The notes below the pieces were generated by a model. The model was not told the origin of the DNA, searched no databases, and saw only the letters and a list, made by a program, of their open reading frames with translations. From positions 4,650,001 to 4,714,000 of the forward strand of contig NZ_CP021354.1 of the NCBI RefSeq assembly GCF_003130705.1: a stretch of 64,000 nt of DNA, in the 5' to 3' direction. This DNA is from Rhodococcus oxybenzonivorans. GTDB taxonomy: Bacteria; Actinomycetota; Actinomycetes; Mycobacteriales; Mycobacteriaceae. Within the stretch, counting starts at the first letter, position 1. Every line of letters starts with the position of its first letter. Positions 7,393 through 16,270 of this stretch are shown in pieces. A program made the position numbers and the translations under genes.

Positions 7393-9084
7393 GTGGACGA
7401 CACCACGACACCGGCCGCAGAGGACGAGCGACTGTCGTTACGCGGCCTGCTGGAAGAGCCCCTGCTCGCGTCGGCCCGGCTGCTGTCCGGCACGGACGCC
7501 CTGAGCGGTCCGGTGACGTGGTGCCTGCCGTGGGGTGAGGTGATGAGCAGGCCCGATTCCCTCGCCGAGGTCGCTGTGTACACCCGACCGGAAACCCTGT
7601 CCTCGCACGGACGTGAACTCGAATCACTGGTGGCGCGGGGAGCCGGGGTCCTTCTCGTCGACGGGTCGGCGCCCGCGGGCACGGCCTGGCCGACCGGACT
7701 CACGGTCGTGGAGCTGGGTTTTCCCGTCGGGTTCACCGCACTCAACCGGCTCCTCGCCGAGCGCGCTCTCACCCAGGAAGCACACGTGATGCGCTATGCC
7801 GTCACCGTGCACCAGTCGCTTGCGGGATTGCTGCACCGCGGCGCGGGCCTGCCGATGCTGATCCGCGAGGTCGCGACGCTGACCTCGGACGTCGCAGTCG
7901 CCTTGGACGTCCGCGGACGCCTCCTCGCGCACGCCGGCCTCCCGGACGTCGAGGACGCGGGCACCGGCGCCCTGCTGGAGGCTCTCGCGGACGCCCTGCC
8001 GCGCCTCGAGGAATCACCACCGGCACGGATGCACAACGTTCACGTATTCCGCCTGGAGCATCCGGAGGGACTGTTCGCGCCCACGACGGCAGTCGCCGGG
8101 GCCATGCAACTCGCCGGCCGCTACGAGGGCTGGATCGTGGTCGTCGACCCCGGGGCGAACCCTCGCAGACACGACATCGCACAGCACCGGGTGGTCGTCG
8201 AACAGGCCGGAACGATCATCGGCACCGAGATGCTCCGGCAGCGGAGCGTGGACGAGGCCGAGGAGCGGGCGCGCGGAGACTTCGTCCAGGCCCTCGTGCA
8301 CGGCAACTTCGCCAACGACCACGACCTGCGTACCCGGGCCGCGCTGCACGAGATCGATCTGGACCTGCACTACATCGTGTTCGTCGCTCCCGGTCTCGTC
8401 GACCGGGCGTCGGGACGGCCCGGCGCGAGCATGGTCCGGCTGGCACGGTACGCCGCCGGCGTCCTGCCGCGTCTGGGCGTACGTTCACACGTCACCGTCA
8501 TCGGCGACGTGCTCGTGGTGATCCGATCGTTGAGCTCCGTCGACACGCCGGGTGTCGAATCCGAGATCAGCGAGTACGCGCACGCCATGTCGCTCGATCT
8601 CGAAACCCGTTTGGGTCAGCGGATTCCGGTGGCCCACGGACGTCCCGCGGCGGGCGCCCGCGATATCGGCGAGAGCTACCGCGAGGCCCGCATCACCCTG
8701 GGCATCGCCCAGCGGCTCGGACTGTCCGGTTCGGTGGCCTACAACGACCTGCGCGGGTTCAGTGTGCTCGCCCGCGCCACCGACACCGACGAGAGCCGAC
8801 GGCTCATCCGTGACGTCCTGGGTCCCCTTCGGGCGTCGAGTTCGCATGCCGACACCGAGGAGTTGCTGTTCGCCTACCTCGAGGAGGGCGGCAACATCAA
8901 CGCCGCCGCACGGCGCCTCCGGATCCACCGGAACACGATGATCGCCAAGCTCGACCGCACGTCACGGCTCATCGGAATGGACATCCGGGAACCCGAGAAC
9001 CAGTTCACGCTGTGGCTGGCTCTCCGTCTCGATCTGCTCTCCCAGGTGCAGGACACCGTCAACCACGAGATCGTGACCCGCTAG
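7393..9084 (+). CDS. PucR/CdaR-type helix-turn-helix transcriptional regulator
   Basis: The 563-residue regulator has the PucR layout. There is an N-terminal sensory region, a central GGDEF-like region (about 300-430), and a C-terminal HTH in EEGGNINAAARRLRIHRNTM near residues 500-520. PucR proteins activate operons for nitrogen-rich or aromatic compounds. The GTG at 7393 follows GAGGAGGG at ideal spacing; an upstream GTG at 7345 is possible but lacks a site. The gene is divergent from the HDO operon and so is its likely activator. It ends 3 bases from the end of the convergent MFS gene. Confidence 0.88.
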   Translation: MDDTTTPAAEDERLSLRGLLEEPLLASARLLSGTDALSGPVTWCLPWGEVMSRPDSLAEVAVYTRPETLSSHGRELESLVARGAGVLLVDGSAPAGTAWPTGLTVVELGFPVGFTALNRLLAERALTQEAHVMRYAVTVHQSLAGLLHRGAGLPMLIREVATLTSDVAVALDVRGRLLAHAGLPDVEDAGTGALLEALADALPRLEESPPARMHNVHVFRLEHPEGLFAPTTAVAGAMQLAGRYEGWIVVVDPGANPRRHDIAQHRVVVEQAGTIIGTEMLRQRSVDEAEERARGDFVQALVHGNFANDHDLRTRAALHEIDLDLHYIVFVAPGLVDRASGRPGASMVRLARYAAGVLPRLGVRSHVTVIGDVLVVIRSLSSVDTPGVESEISEYAHAMSLDLETRLGQRIPVAHGRPAAGARDIGESYREARITLGIAQRLGLSGSVAYNDLRGFSVLARATDTDESRRLIRDVLGPLRASSSHADTEELLFAYLEEGGNINAAARRLRIHRNTMIAKLDRTSRLIGMDIREPENQFTLWLALRLDLLSQVQDTVNHEIVTR

Positions 9085-9087
9085 CCC

Positions 9088-10485
9088 TCAGCCGGCCACC
9101 GGGTTCTTGCCGGCGAACGTCCCGGCCAATCCGGCGAGCACGACGAGGGCCGCCACGGCGAACAGCAGTCCGTACGGATCGGCCGCCAGGTGCGCGGCCA
9201 CGCCCACCCAGGCGGCGCCCACGGCCGAGCCACCGAAGCGGATGAGGTTGAACAGTCCCAGGCCGGTTCCGACGGCCCCGGCTGGCGATCGGGTCGAACC
9301 GGCCGCGGCGGGAGTCTGGACCATGCCGATCCCCACTCCGGCGCCGACGAGCACGGCGCCGACGGCGATCGGGTTCCGGACGTCCGCGGACAACGTGATC
9401 GCCAGGGCCACTTGACTACTGACCAACACCGCCAGACCGGTTCGCATCACCACCCGGGCCCCGATCCTGTCGACGAGACGCCCGACGACCGGCGCCACGC
9501 ACGTCATGACGACCGGCAGCACGAAGAGCATCAGCCCCGCCTGTGTGGTCGAACTTCCCGAGCCCGTCAGGTAGAGCGGAAGCGCGAGCAGCAGGGCCCC
9601 CAGCGCGAACATCTGGGTGAACGCAGCGAGCGCACTGCGCAGGAACCGCGATTCGATCACCAGGTCGATGGGCACGAACGGGTTCGCCGCCCGCCGGCAA
9701 TGGAGCACGAACCCGGCCGTGACGACGACGCCGCCGCCGATGGTCGTGATGCTGACCCAGGCGGGCACCTGCTCCATCGAGACGGTCGTGAGGCCGAGGA
9801 TCAGCAGGACCGCGCCGAGCGTGACGGTGGACGCTCCGATCACGTCGAGTCGCATCTTCTTGCCGGGGTAGCGCGGGATGTAGCGGAGGGTCGCGGCGTA
9901 CCCGATCAGGGCGACCGGCACCAGTGGCACGAACGCCCACCGCCAGCCCCACCAGTCGCTGACGATTCCGCCCATGGACGGGCCCACGGCCTGCCCGATC
10001 CCGTTCACCGCAGCCCAGGCACCGACGGCACGCGCCCGCCGTGCGGGCCCGAACAGCCACGCGATCAGGCCCATGACCGCGGGCGCGAACGCGGCCGCGG
10101 CGATCCCGCCGAGCGACCGCCACAGCACGAGCACGGGCAGGGACGGTGCGAGCGCCGCACCGAGCGAACAGGCCGCGGTTCCCAATAGGGCGGCGCAATA
10201 CACGCGCCTGCGCCCGAACCGGTCGCCGACCCACCCGGCCAGCGGCATCGTCGCCGCGAAGGTGAGGAGGAATCCGACGACGACGAAGATGCCGCTGCCG
10301 AGACCGACGTCGAAGTCGGTGAGGATCGCGTTCAACGGGACGTTGACAATGTTGTTGCTGACCGTGCCGACGAACGTTCCGGCGAGCAGCGCCGCCAGCG
10401 CGGGCGACGTGCCGGGTCCGCGTTCGTCACCCGCGGTTGCACTCTGAGCCTGACCGACCGCCGTGTTCATAGAGTCCACTTTCAT
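9088..10485 (-). CDS. MFS transporter, DHA2 (EmrB/QacA)-like
   Basis: The 465-residue membrane protein has multiple hydrophobic helices and the MFS signature GDRFGRRR between helices 2 and 3 (about residues 85-92). Helix 5 carries a GQAVGPSMGG antiporter-type motif near 165-174, which marks drug/proton-type exporters. It may export an intermediate or toxic product of the neighbouring pathway, or a chelator. The start is either M1 at 10485 or the ATG at 10470; neither has a strong Shine-Dalgarno. An IdeR-like palindrome lies about 72 bases upstream, so iron regulation is possible. It converges on the PucR gene with only 3 bases between. Confidence 0.87.
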   Translation of the reverse strand: MKVDSMNTAVGQAQSATAGDERGPGTSPALAALLAGTFVGTVSNNIVNVPLNAILTDFDVGLGSGIFVVVGFLLTFAATMPLAGWVGDRFGRRRVYCAALLGTAACSLGAALAPSLPVLVLWRSLGGIAAAAFAPAVMGLIAWLFGPARRARAVGAWAAVNGIGQAVGPSMGGIVSDWWGWRWAFVPLVPVALIGYAATLRYIPRYPGKKMRLDVIGASTVTLGAVLLILGLTTVSMEQVPAWVSITTIGGGVVVTAGFVLHCRRAANPFVPIDLVIESRFLRSALAAFTQMFALGALLLALPLYLTGSGSSTTQAGLMLFVLPVVMTCVAPVVGRLVDRIGARVVMRTGLAVLVSSQVALAITLSADVRNPIAVGAVLVGAGVGIGMVQTPAAAGSTRSPAGAVGTGLGLFNLIRFGGSAVGAAWVGVAAHLAADPYGLLFAVAALVVLAGLAGTFAGKNPVAG

Positions 10486-10556
10486 CCGAGAATTCGCGTT
10501 CCGGCGATGCCAGTTCTCGCCGGAATCCCTTGCCGCGCCCCGCTCGCCAAATTTGG

Positions 10557-10570
10557 TTAGGCAAGCCTAA
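10557..10570. promoter_or_regulatory. candidate IdeR/DmdR/DtxR iron box
   Basis: The sequence TTAGGCAAGCCTAA is a perfect inverted repeat (6-base arms, 2-base centre). It matches 12 of 14 positions of the core TTAGGCTAACCTAA found in the actinobacterial iron-repressor consensus. It lies in the divergent region between the MFS gene (start 10485) and the permease gene (start 10785), nearer the MFS gene. Repression by an iron-loaded IdeR-type protein is inferred from the match. Confidence 0.55.
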
Positions 10571-10742
10571 TTATGAACACAGGATTCCGTGAAACGGCTT
10601 CTGCCGAGCATTCCTTTACTTGCGCGTGACAACAAGCAATCCCGGCGAAAAATGCCGGGCACAATGCACAAATACGCTGGTTATCGATGTGCACTCTGGA
10701 CGTTGACCCTGGAAAACGCCCCGCGCAGTATCACTGCACTGT

Positions 10743-10759
10743 GACTAGTGCCACTAGTC
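10743..10759. promoter_or_regulatory. 17-bp palindromic operator upstream of the permease
   Basis: GACTAGTGCCACTAGTC is a perfect dyad with 8-base arms around a single C, 26 bases before the GTG start of the permease gene. A TTGACC at 10703-10708 with a weak -10-like CAGTAT 17 bases on would place the transcription start just before the dyad, a position suited to repression. A second inverted repeat, CCCGGC/GCCGGG, lies at 10641-10659. The binding protein is unknown. Confidence 0.5.
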
Positions 10760-10784
10760 TGTACCTATTTCGAAGGGGCGCACC

Positions 10785-12359
10785 GTGGATGTAAGTCTCA
10801 CCGCCGCACATTGGGTGTATCTCGGAGGAATCATCGTCATCCTCGGGACGATGCTCATGCGGAAGAACATCGTCGTCCCCGCCGTCATCGGCACGTTCCT
10901 GACCGCCTTCGTGTTCTCCGACAGCCTCGTCACCGGTCTCGCGTCGATTTTCAATGCGAGCCTCGTCGCCGCCCGCGAGCTGTTCAACATCTTCCTCATC
11001 ATCTCGTTGGTGACGGCGATGCTCGGCGCACTCCGGCAGATGGGGGCCGACCGGTTGATGGTCGCCCCGTTCCGGCGCGTCATGCGCGGCGGCACCAGCA
11101 GCTTCATCGTCCTCGCTGTCGTCACCTACACGATCTCGCTGTTCTTCTGGCCCACTCCTGCGGTTCCGTTGATCGGAGCCGTCCTCATCCCCGTCGCCAT
11201 CCGCGCCGGCCTTCCCCCGATGGCGGTCGGCATGGCGATCGCCATCTGCGGGCAGGGCATGGCGCTGTCGTCCGACTACATCATCAAGGTGGCGCCGGGA
11301 CTGTCGGCGAAGTCGGCGGGAGTCGATCCGGACGTCGTCGCGGACCGCGCCCTGGTGATGTCCCTGATAGTCGGTCTCACCGCACTCCTCATCGCCTACT
11401 TCACGCAGCGCAGGCACATGCGCCGCCCCGCACCGGAACTGCTCACCGACTGGGAGGCACGCGCGGAGAGCGACTTCGGCAAGCCCGGCGGCGACGCCCC
11501 CGGCGGCGGCGCGACCCCCACCGGCGGCGCCGCGATCGGTCGCACACCGGCCGAAGCGGCGACGAGTGCCGCTCCCCCGACGTCGACGGCGGTCCTCGCC
11601 GAACCCGTCACGGCCTCCGCCCGGCAGGTCATCGACGACACGTTCCAGAGCATCCGCGCCGCAAAAACTTTTGCAATCCTCGTGCCCACCGCGTATCTGG
11701 CGTTCATCGTCTACCTCATGGTCGGCAAGTTCACCGACCTGGTGCCCGACCTCAAGGGCGGCGACGCGGCGGCGATGGTCGGCGGCATCGCCGCGCTCAT
11801 CCTGTTCGCCGCGGCCGCGACCAACGACAAGAAGGGCTTCCTCGAGACGACGTCCGAGCACCTGATCGACGGTCTGGTCTTCGCGTTCAAGGCCATGGGC
11901 ATCGTGATCCCGATCGCCGGATTCTTCTTCATCGGCAACGGTGACTTCTCCGCCGCCATTCTGGGGCTTCCTGCGGACGCGACCGGCCCGACGCTGCTCT
12001 TCGACCTGGTGAACGCCGCGCAGTCCCACCTGCCGCAGAACGCGTTCGTCACGTCATTCGGCATCCTCGCCATCGGAATGATCGCGGGCCTCGAGGGTTC
12101 CGGGTTCACCGGGCTGCCGCTCACCGGGTCGCTCGCGGGCGCGCTCGGTCCTGCCGTCGGGATGGATCCCGCAACTCTGGCGGCGATCGGTCAAATGGGG
12201 AACATCTGGTCCGGCGGTGGCACGTTCGTCGCCTGGTCGTCGTTGATCGCGGTTGCCGGCTTCGCCCGTGTTCCGGTCCTCGAACTCGCCAGGAAGTGTT
12301 TCGTGCCCGTGGTGTCCGGCCTGGTGCTGTCCACCGCGTTGTCCGTGCTCATCTTCTGA
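10785..12359 (+). CDS. ion-transporter-superfamily permease (GntP/CitM/NhaC-like), substrate unknown
   Basis: The 524-residue integral membrane protein has about a dozen hydrophobic segments in two halves. The halves are separated by a long hydrophilic linker rich in Gly, Pro, Ala and Thr (about residues 220-285). Repeated membrane motifs such as FFWPTPAVPLIGAVLIPVA and, in the second half, GLEGSGFTGLPLTGSLAG resemble organic-anion or ion permeases of the IT superfamily. The GTG at 10785 follows GAAGGGG. The palindrome at 10743-10759 probably controls it. It converges on a LysR gene across a hairpin. A carboxylate substrate is the best guess, not a firm call. Confidence 0.75.
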   Translation: MDVSLTAAHWVYLGGIIVILGTMLMRKNIVVPAVIGTFLTAFVFSDSLVTGLASIFNASLVAARELFNIFLIISLVTAMLGALRQMGADRLMVAPFRRVMRGGTSSFIVLAVVTYTISLFFWPTPAVPLIGAVLIPVAIRAGLPPMAVGMAIAICGQGMALSSDYIIKVAPGLSAKSAGVDPDVVADRALVMSLIVGLTALLIAYFTQRRHMRRPAPELLTDWEARAESDFGKPGGDAPGGGATPTGGAAIGRTPAEAATSAAPPTSTAVLAEPVTASARQVIDDTFQSIRAAKTFAILVPTAYLAFIVYLMVGKFTDLVPDLKGGDAAAMVGGIAALILFAAAATNDKKGFLETTSEHLIDGLVFAFKAMGIVIPIAGFFFIGNGDFSAAILGLPADATGPTLLFDLVNAAQSHLPQNAFVTSFGILAIGMIAGLEGSGFTGLPLTGSLAGALGPAVGMDPATLAAIGQMGNIWSGGGTFVAWSSLIAVAGFARVPVLELARKCFVPVVSGLVLSTALSVLIF

Positions 12360-12370
12360 CAGTTCGACGG

Positions 12371-12399
12371 CCTCGGCGGGGCAATTTCCCCGGCCGAGG
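12371..12399. terminator. candidate bidirectional terminator hairpin
   Basis: Between the convergent permease and LysR genes, CCTCGGCGGGG and CCCCGGCCGAGG can pair around a CAATTT loop, with one small internal mismatch. The stem is very GC-rich. No clear U-run follows on the plus strand, which is common for actinobacterial terminators. Confidence 0.45.
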
Positions 12400-13260
12400 T
12401 CACGCGCGCAGTCGATCCGCGTTCTCGAGGATGGCGGCGCGCAGCGCCTGCTCTGGTTCGCTGAGAACACTCCGGCGGGCCTCCAGCACGAATTCGACGT
12501 CGACGGCGGGCCCCCACTCGTCGCGCGAGCGCATCCGCACCGGCGCCAGTCCCGCGGGCGGCAGCGTCTCCGCATGGAACACGACGCCGAGACCCGCAAG
12601 ACACGCGGCCCGCAACCCGTTCAAACTGTCCGTCACACAGGCCACCCGCGCGCCGCGCCCGGATTTCTCAAGAACGTCGAGCGCCGCTTCCCTCGTGATC
12701 GACGGCGGCGGATACGTCACCAGCGGCACCGGCCCCTCTGCATCCGGGACGAAGTCGGGTGCCGCGAAGAACGCCAACCGGTCGGTCCATACCAATTCGC
12801 CGTGCTGATCTCCTCGGCGACGCTTCCCGAAGACCAGGTCCAGCCGGCCTTCGCGCAGTTGCCGGAACAACACTTCGCTCAACGCCACCGTAAGTTCGAG
12901 ATCCACGAGCGGATGGCTGCGGCGGAATTCGCCCAGAATTTGCGGGAGCTCGTGCAGAACCAGATCGTCGGATGCTCCGAAACGGACGCGCCCGCGCACC
13001 CCGGATTGCGTGAAGTAACGCTCGGCGTCCGAGTGCCGCTCGAGTATCGACGTCGCGAAACCCACCATCACAGAGCCGTCCGCGGTCAGCTCGACCGAAT
13101 GCGTGTCCCGCAGGAACAGGCGGCGCCCGGCCGCCAGTTCCAACTTCCCCACGTGCTGGCTGACCGTCGATTGCCGCAGATTCAGGTGCCGGGCCGCGGC
13201 GGTGAAGCTTCGGGTGCGCGCGACCGCCAGGAAACTCCGCAGATGAACCGGATCGAACAT
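12400..13260 (-). CDS. LysR family transcriptional regulator
   Basis: The 286-residue protein has the LysR N-terminal winged helix-turn-helix (LRSFLAVARTRSFTAAARHL, residues about 7-26, then QSTVSQHVGKLE) and a substrate-binding-like C-terminal domain. It is divergent from the symporter gene at 13344, with an 83-base gap, and is its likely regulator. The effector is unknown. The start ATG at 13260 matches the usual family N-terminus. Confidence 0.9.
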   Translation of the reverse strand: MFDPVHLRSFLAVARTRSFTAAARHLNLRQSTVSQHVGKLELAAGRRLFLRDTHSVELTADGSVMVGFATSILERHSDAERYFTQSGVRGRVRFGASDDLVLHELPQILGEFRRSHPLVDLELTVALSEVLFRQLREGRLDLVFGKRRRGDQHGELVWTDRLAFFAAPDFVPDAEGPVPLVTYPPPSITREAALDVLEKSGRGARVACVTDSLNGLRAACLAGLGVVFHAETLPPAGLAPVRMRSRDEWGPAVDVEFVLEARRSVLSEPEQALRAAILENADRLRA

Positions 13261-13343
13261 TGCCTATTGTTATCACGGTTCGGCATTACAGTAAACGCGA
13301 CTATCGTCTTTCGAAATATCCGCGCGTTCCTTACGGTCGAACC

Positions 13344-14369
13344 ATGCTGACGAAGATCCCGCTGCTCAGAAGACTCGATCCCTTCATTCTCGGCATCCTG
13401 ATCACGGTCGGGATCGCCAGCCTGGTGCCCGCAGACGGCACGGCCCTGACCGCATTCACCTGGGCTACGAAGGTGGCCGTCGGAATTCTGTTCTTCCTCT
13501 ACGGCGCCCGACTGTCCACGCAGGAGGCGCTGCACGGCCTGCGTCACTGGCGCCTCCACGTCACCATCCTCGCCGCGACGTTCGTGATCTTCCCGCTACT
13601 CGGAATCGCTGCGCGAGTGCTGGTCCCGACTATCCTGACCCAACCGCTGTATCTGGGCCTCCTCTACGTCTGCCTGCTGCCGTCGACCGTCCAGTCGTCG
13701 ATCGCCTTCGTGTCGATCGCCCGGGGCAACGTGCCCGGCGCCATCGTCAGCGCCTCGTTCTCCAACATCCTCGGCATCTTCGTCACTCCGCTCCTCGTGG
13801 CATTGCTGACGACGAGCGAGGGCGCAGGCTTCGACACGTCCTCCACAATCGGCATCCTCGTCATGCTCCTGCTCCCATTCATCGCCGGCCAGGCCGTGCG
13901 ACGGTGGATCAGCCCCTGGGTGAAGAAGCACAGCGCGCCCCTCAAGCTGGTTGATCGGGGATCGATCCTGCTGGTCGTCTACGTCGCATTCAGTGAGGGA
14001 ATGAACGAGGGCATCTGGGGCACACTGTCCGTCGGCCGGCTCCTCGGCCTGCTCGCGGTGTGCACGGTGCTGCTCACCGTGGTCCTGTCCGTCACGTGGT
14101 TCGGGTCGAAGCGACTCGGCTTCGACCGGGCCGACCAGATCACGATCACGTTCTGCGGGTCGAAGAAGAGCCTCGCCACCGGACTTCCGATGGCCACCGT
14201 CCTGTTCGCGAGCCAGCCGATCGGCCTGATCGTGCTGCCGCTCATGCTGTTCCACCAACTGCAGTTGCTGGTGTGCGCGTGGATGGCGGGCCGGATGGCA
14301 CGGCGCGGCGCCGCCGCAGAGCAGACGGAACCTCGAGCATCGGACCTATTGCCACAAGCGGATCGCTGA
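13344..14369 (+). CDS. bile acid:sodium symporter family carrier (SBF-like)
   Basis: The 341-residue protein has about ten predicted helices and resembles the SBF-like family (YfeH/Rch1 type). Markers are LFFLYGARLSTQEALHGLRH near residues 51-70, the paired LPSTVQSSIAFVSIARGN near 114-131, and the late motif FCGSKKSLATGLPMA near 271-285. Such carriers move organic anions with sodium, and substrates in bacteria are mostly unknown. The ATG at 13344 was chosen over an upstream ATG at 13260, which would overlap the divergent LysR start. A hairpin follows the stop. Confidence 0.85.
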   Translation: MLTKIPLLRRLDPFILGILITVGIASLVPADGTALTAFTWATKVAVGILFFLYGARLSTQEALHGLRHWRLHVTILAATFVIFPLLGIAARVLVPTILTQPLYLGLLYVCLLPSTVQSSIAFVSIARGNVPGAIVSASFSNILGIFVTPLLVALLTTSEGAGFDTSSTIGILVMLLLPFIAGQAVRRWISPWVKKHSAPLKLVDRGSILLVVYVAFSEGMNEGIWGTLSVGRLLGLLAVCTVLLTVVLSVTWFGSKRLGFDRADQITITFCGSKKSLATGLPMATVLFASQPIGLIVLPLMLFHQLQLLVCAWMAGRMARRGAAAEQTEPRASDLLPQADR

Positions 14370-14401
14370 CCGGCCATCGATGTGGTCCGCTGGGCCGGTT
14401 T

Positions 14402-14422
14402 CGCGGTCATCGGTTGACCGCG
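14402..14422 (+). terminator. candidate terminator hairpin after the symporter gene
   Basis: CGCGGTCA and TGACCGCG form a perfect 8-base stem around TCGGT, 33 bases after the symporter stop. It lies in the 158-base gap before the end of the convergent propeller lipoprotein gene, so it could serve either strand. Confidence 0.4.
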
Positions 14423-14527
14423 TCATCACCTTCGGAGTAGCTAGGGCGCGGGCGGGCTACCGGCAGCCGCTCGTGGTCGGCGGTCCGCACTTCCTCGCCC
14501 CGGGGCGGTGCGGCCCGATCAACGATA

Positions 14528-15418
14528 TTACTGTCCCCCGCCGATACTCGGATACTGGGCAGTGATCGACCGAGGCGTCAACCGTTTCTGGTCGGAGCCG
14601 TCGGGATTCATCGAGGCGAGCTCTGCACGGTTTGAGGTGGATATATCGACGACCAGCTCCCCTGATTGCGTGGTTGCTCTGGTGTAGAAGATGCGCGAGC
14701 CGTCGGGGGTGAACTGCGGATGCACCGCGTACGTGTCGGTCAGTGGCGTGATCTCTCCACCACCGGCCGGCATCGAGTAGATCTCGGAGCCGTTGTTGCC
14801 GCCGCGGTTACTCGAGAAGACCAGCGTGGAACCGTCGGGCGAGTACGCGGGGTCCGCGTTCCAGAACTGGTCCCGCAGAAGCACCTTCGATTCTCCACCC
14901 GTCGTTGGCACTTCGACAATGTATCCGTCGGCGGTGAAGACCACCCGCGACCCGTCCGGCGAGAACGTCGCCACGGATCCGGACTCAGCCGGAGCGATGA
15001 CGCGCACGTCGGAACCGTCAGTATTCATGATGTTGATACTGCCGTCGGTCTTGGAGAATGCGATCGAGGACCCGTCCGGCGAGAAGACAGGCTGATAGCC
15101 GTCTTCTTGAACAGTCCTCACTTCATCCGATTCGAGCTCCACGACGTCGATGAATCTGCCTCCGCGGGTGTAGGCCAACTGCGCACCGTCCGGTGACAGC
15201 GCGGCGTAGTTTCCGTACCGGCCGTCGGACATGTCGTCAGCCACGGTCGGGGTGACCTGCCGTAGGCCGCTGCCGTCGACGTTCGCCACGAAGACCTGAC
15301 CCCACCCGTCGTCGAAGGACACGATCACCGGGGTCGGCGCGGGTGGCGAGTCATCCGCGCATGCCGTGACGACGACGGATGCGGCGACGAGAACGGGCAA
15401 CAACCGCGAGGACCGCAT
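14528..15418 (-). CDS. TolB-like beta-propeller lipoprotein
   Basis: The 296-residue protein starts with a lipoprotein signal (MRSSRLLPVLVAASVVVTAC), with the lipobox cysteine at residue 20, so it should be anchored on the outer face of the membrane. The rest is built of repeats such as SPDGAQLAYT, SPDGSSIAF, SPDGSRVVF, SPDGSTLVFSSNRGG and TPDGSRIFY, the WD40-like/TolB (PD40) propeller. The ATG at 15418 was preferred because it gives a clean signal peptide. No function beyond a binding scaffold can be assigned. It is transcribed toward the symporter gene and stands alone. Confidence 0.85.
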   Translation of the reverse strand: MRSSRLLPVLVAASVVVTACADDSPPAPTPVIVSFDDGWGQVFVANVDGSGLRQVTPTVADDMSDGRYGNYAALSPDGAQLAYTRGGRFIDVVELESDEVRTVQEDGYQPVFSPDGSSIAFSKTDGSINIMNTDGSDVRVIAPAESGSVATFSPDGSRVVFTADGYIVEVPTTGGESKVLLRDQFWNADPAYSPDGSTLVFSSNRGGNNGSEIYSMPAGGGEITPLTDTYAVHPQFTPDGSRIFYTRATTQSGELVVDISTSNRAELASMNPDGSDQKRLTPRSITAQYPSIGGGQ

Positions 15419-15559
15419 CACATGATCATTGCACGCTACAAACCCCTGAGGGCACGTGCGCGACACAGAGCAGGGGGGCGGGCCAGATGTCGTTGGATCA
15501 AATGGACTCGGCGCGGTTCGCCACCTGAACGAACTGCGACAAGTACGGCACCCGCTGCC

Positions 15560-16012
15560 CGAATGTCCACTCCTAGCGGCTGAGTTTCGGTTTCTTGCCC
15601 TTCAGGTGTCCCTTTGCCTTCACGATCCGCATCCCCTCCCTCGTTCGTTGCCCGAATCACGTCGCCGTGGAATTCGGCAGACATTGCCAGGACGTTGAAC
15701 AGCAGGCGACCGACCGGATCGGTGGGATCGTGCAACGAGGCTCCGATCTGCAGGCACGCGTTCCGGGCCGTGAGCTCATCAACGATGTCCCGGGCATCGG
15801 GCAACGAACGCGCCAGACGATCCAACTTGGTCACCACGAGGGTGTCGGTGTTCCGGCCCGCTGCAAGGGCGTTCTGCAGTCCGGGCCGTTGACGATTGGT
15901 TCCGGTCAAGCCATGGTCGACGTAGATCCGTTCCGGTGACACCCCGAGCGCGAGCAGTGCGTGCTGCTGTGCGGTCAGGTCTTGTTGATCGGTGGACATA
16001 CCCGATGTACAT
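15560..16012 (-). pseudogene. decayed Tn3-type serine resolvase/recombinase
   Basis: The minus strand encodes a clear small serine recombinase (STDQQDLTAQQHALLALG, then YVDHGLTGTNRQRPGL, VVTKLDRLARSLPDARD and HDPTDPVGRLLFNVLAM), but the frame is broken. The N-terminus MYIGYV at 16012 is in a different frame from STDQQ, explained by loss of about 8 bases where family members read RVSTDQQ. A second shift in a G-run near 15635 moves the KAKGHLKGKKPKLSR tail out of frame and leads to a stop. The helix-turn-helix end is not recognisable. It is the remnant of a transposon or cassette. Confidence 0.8.
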
Positions 16013-16201
16013 CGCTGAATCCCATCTCTCGGAAGCACAACGCTGAAGGGGTTGTGCTTGGGAATCAACGGTCGAACATCATTGACGACGGCGACTAGCC
16101 CAGTGCGGGACAGCCCAGGGCATGGGCACGGCCGCTTCCTGTGCAGCGTCTCAAAATGCCACCGGCAGTGAGACGCTCCAGCCATGTAGGGTCTCGCGGT
16201 T

Positions 16202-16251
16202 GATGTCGTAATCTCACGGGCTGCGTCGTACCAGTACGACATCACCGTGAG
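16202..16251. repeat. res-like cluster of interleaved inverted repeats
   Basis: GATGTCGTA (16202-16210) is inverted as TACGACATC (16235-16243). CTCACGG (16213-16219) is inverted as CCGTGAG (16245-16251). GTCGTACCAGTACGAC (16225-16240) is itself a perfect dyad with a CA centre. This nested dyad structure about 190 bases upstream of the resolvase start is where a class II transposon res site would lie. Identification as res is inferred from layout. Confidence 0.5.
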
Positions 16252-16270
16252 ACTAGCGCATGGGTGGTGC

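Noticed and set aside
13260..13343. Longer N-terminus for the symporter starting at 13260
   Set aside because: It overlaps the divergent LysR start and adds a basic, non-membrane extension not seen in the family.
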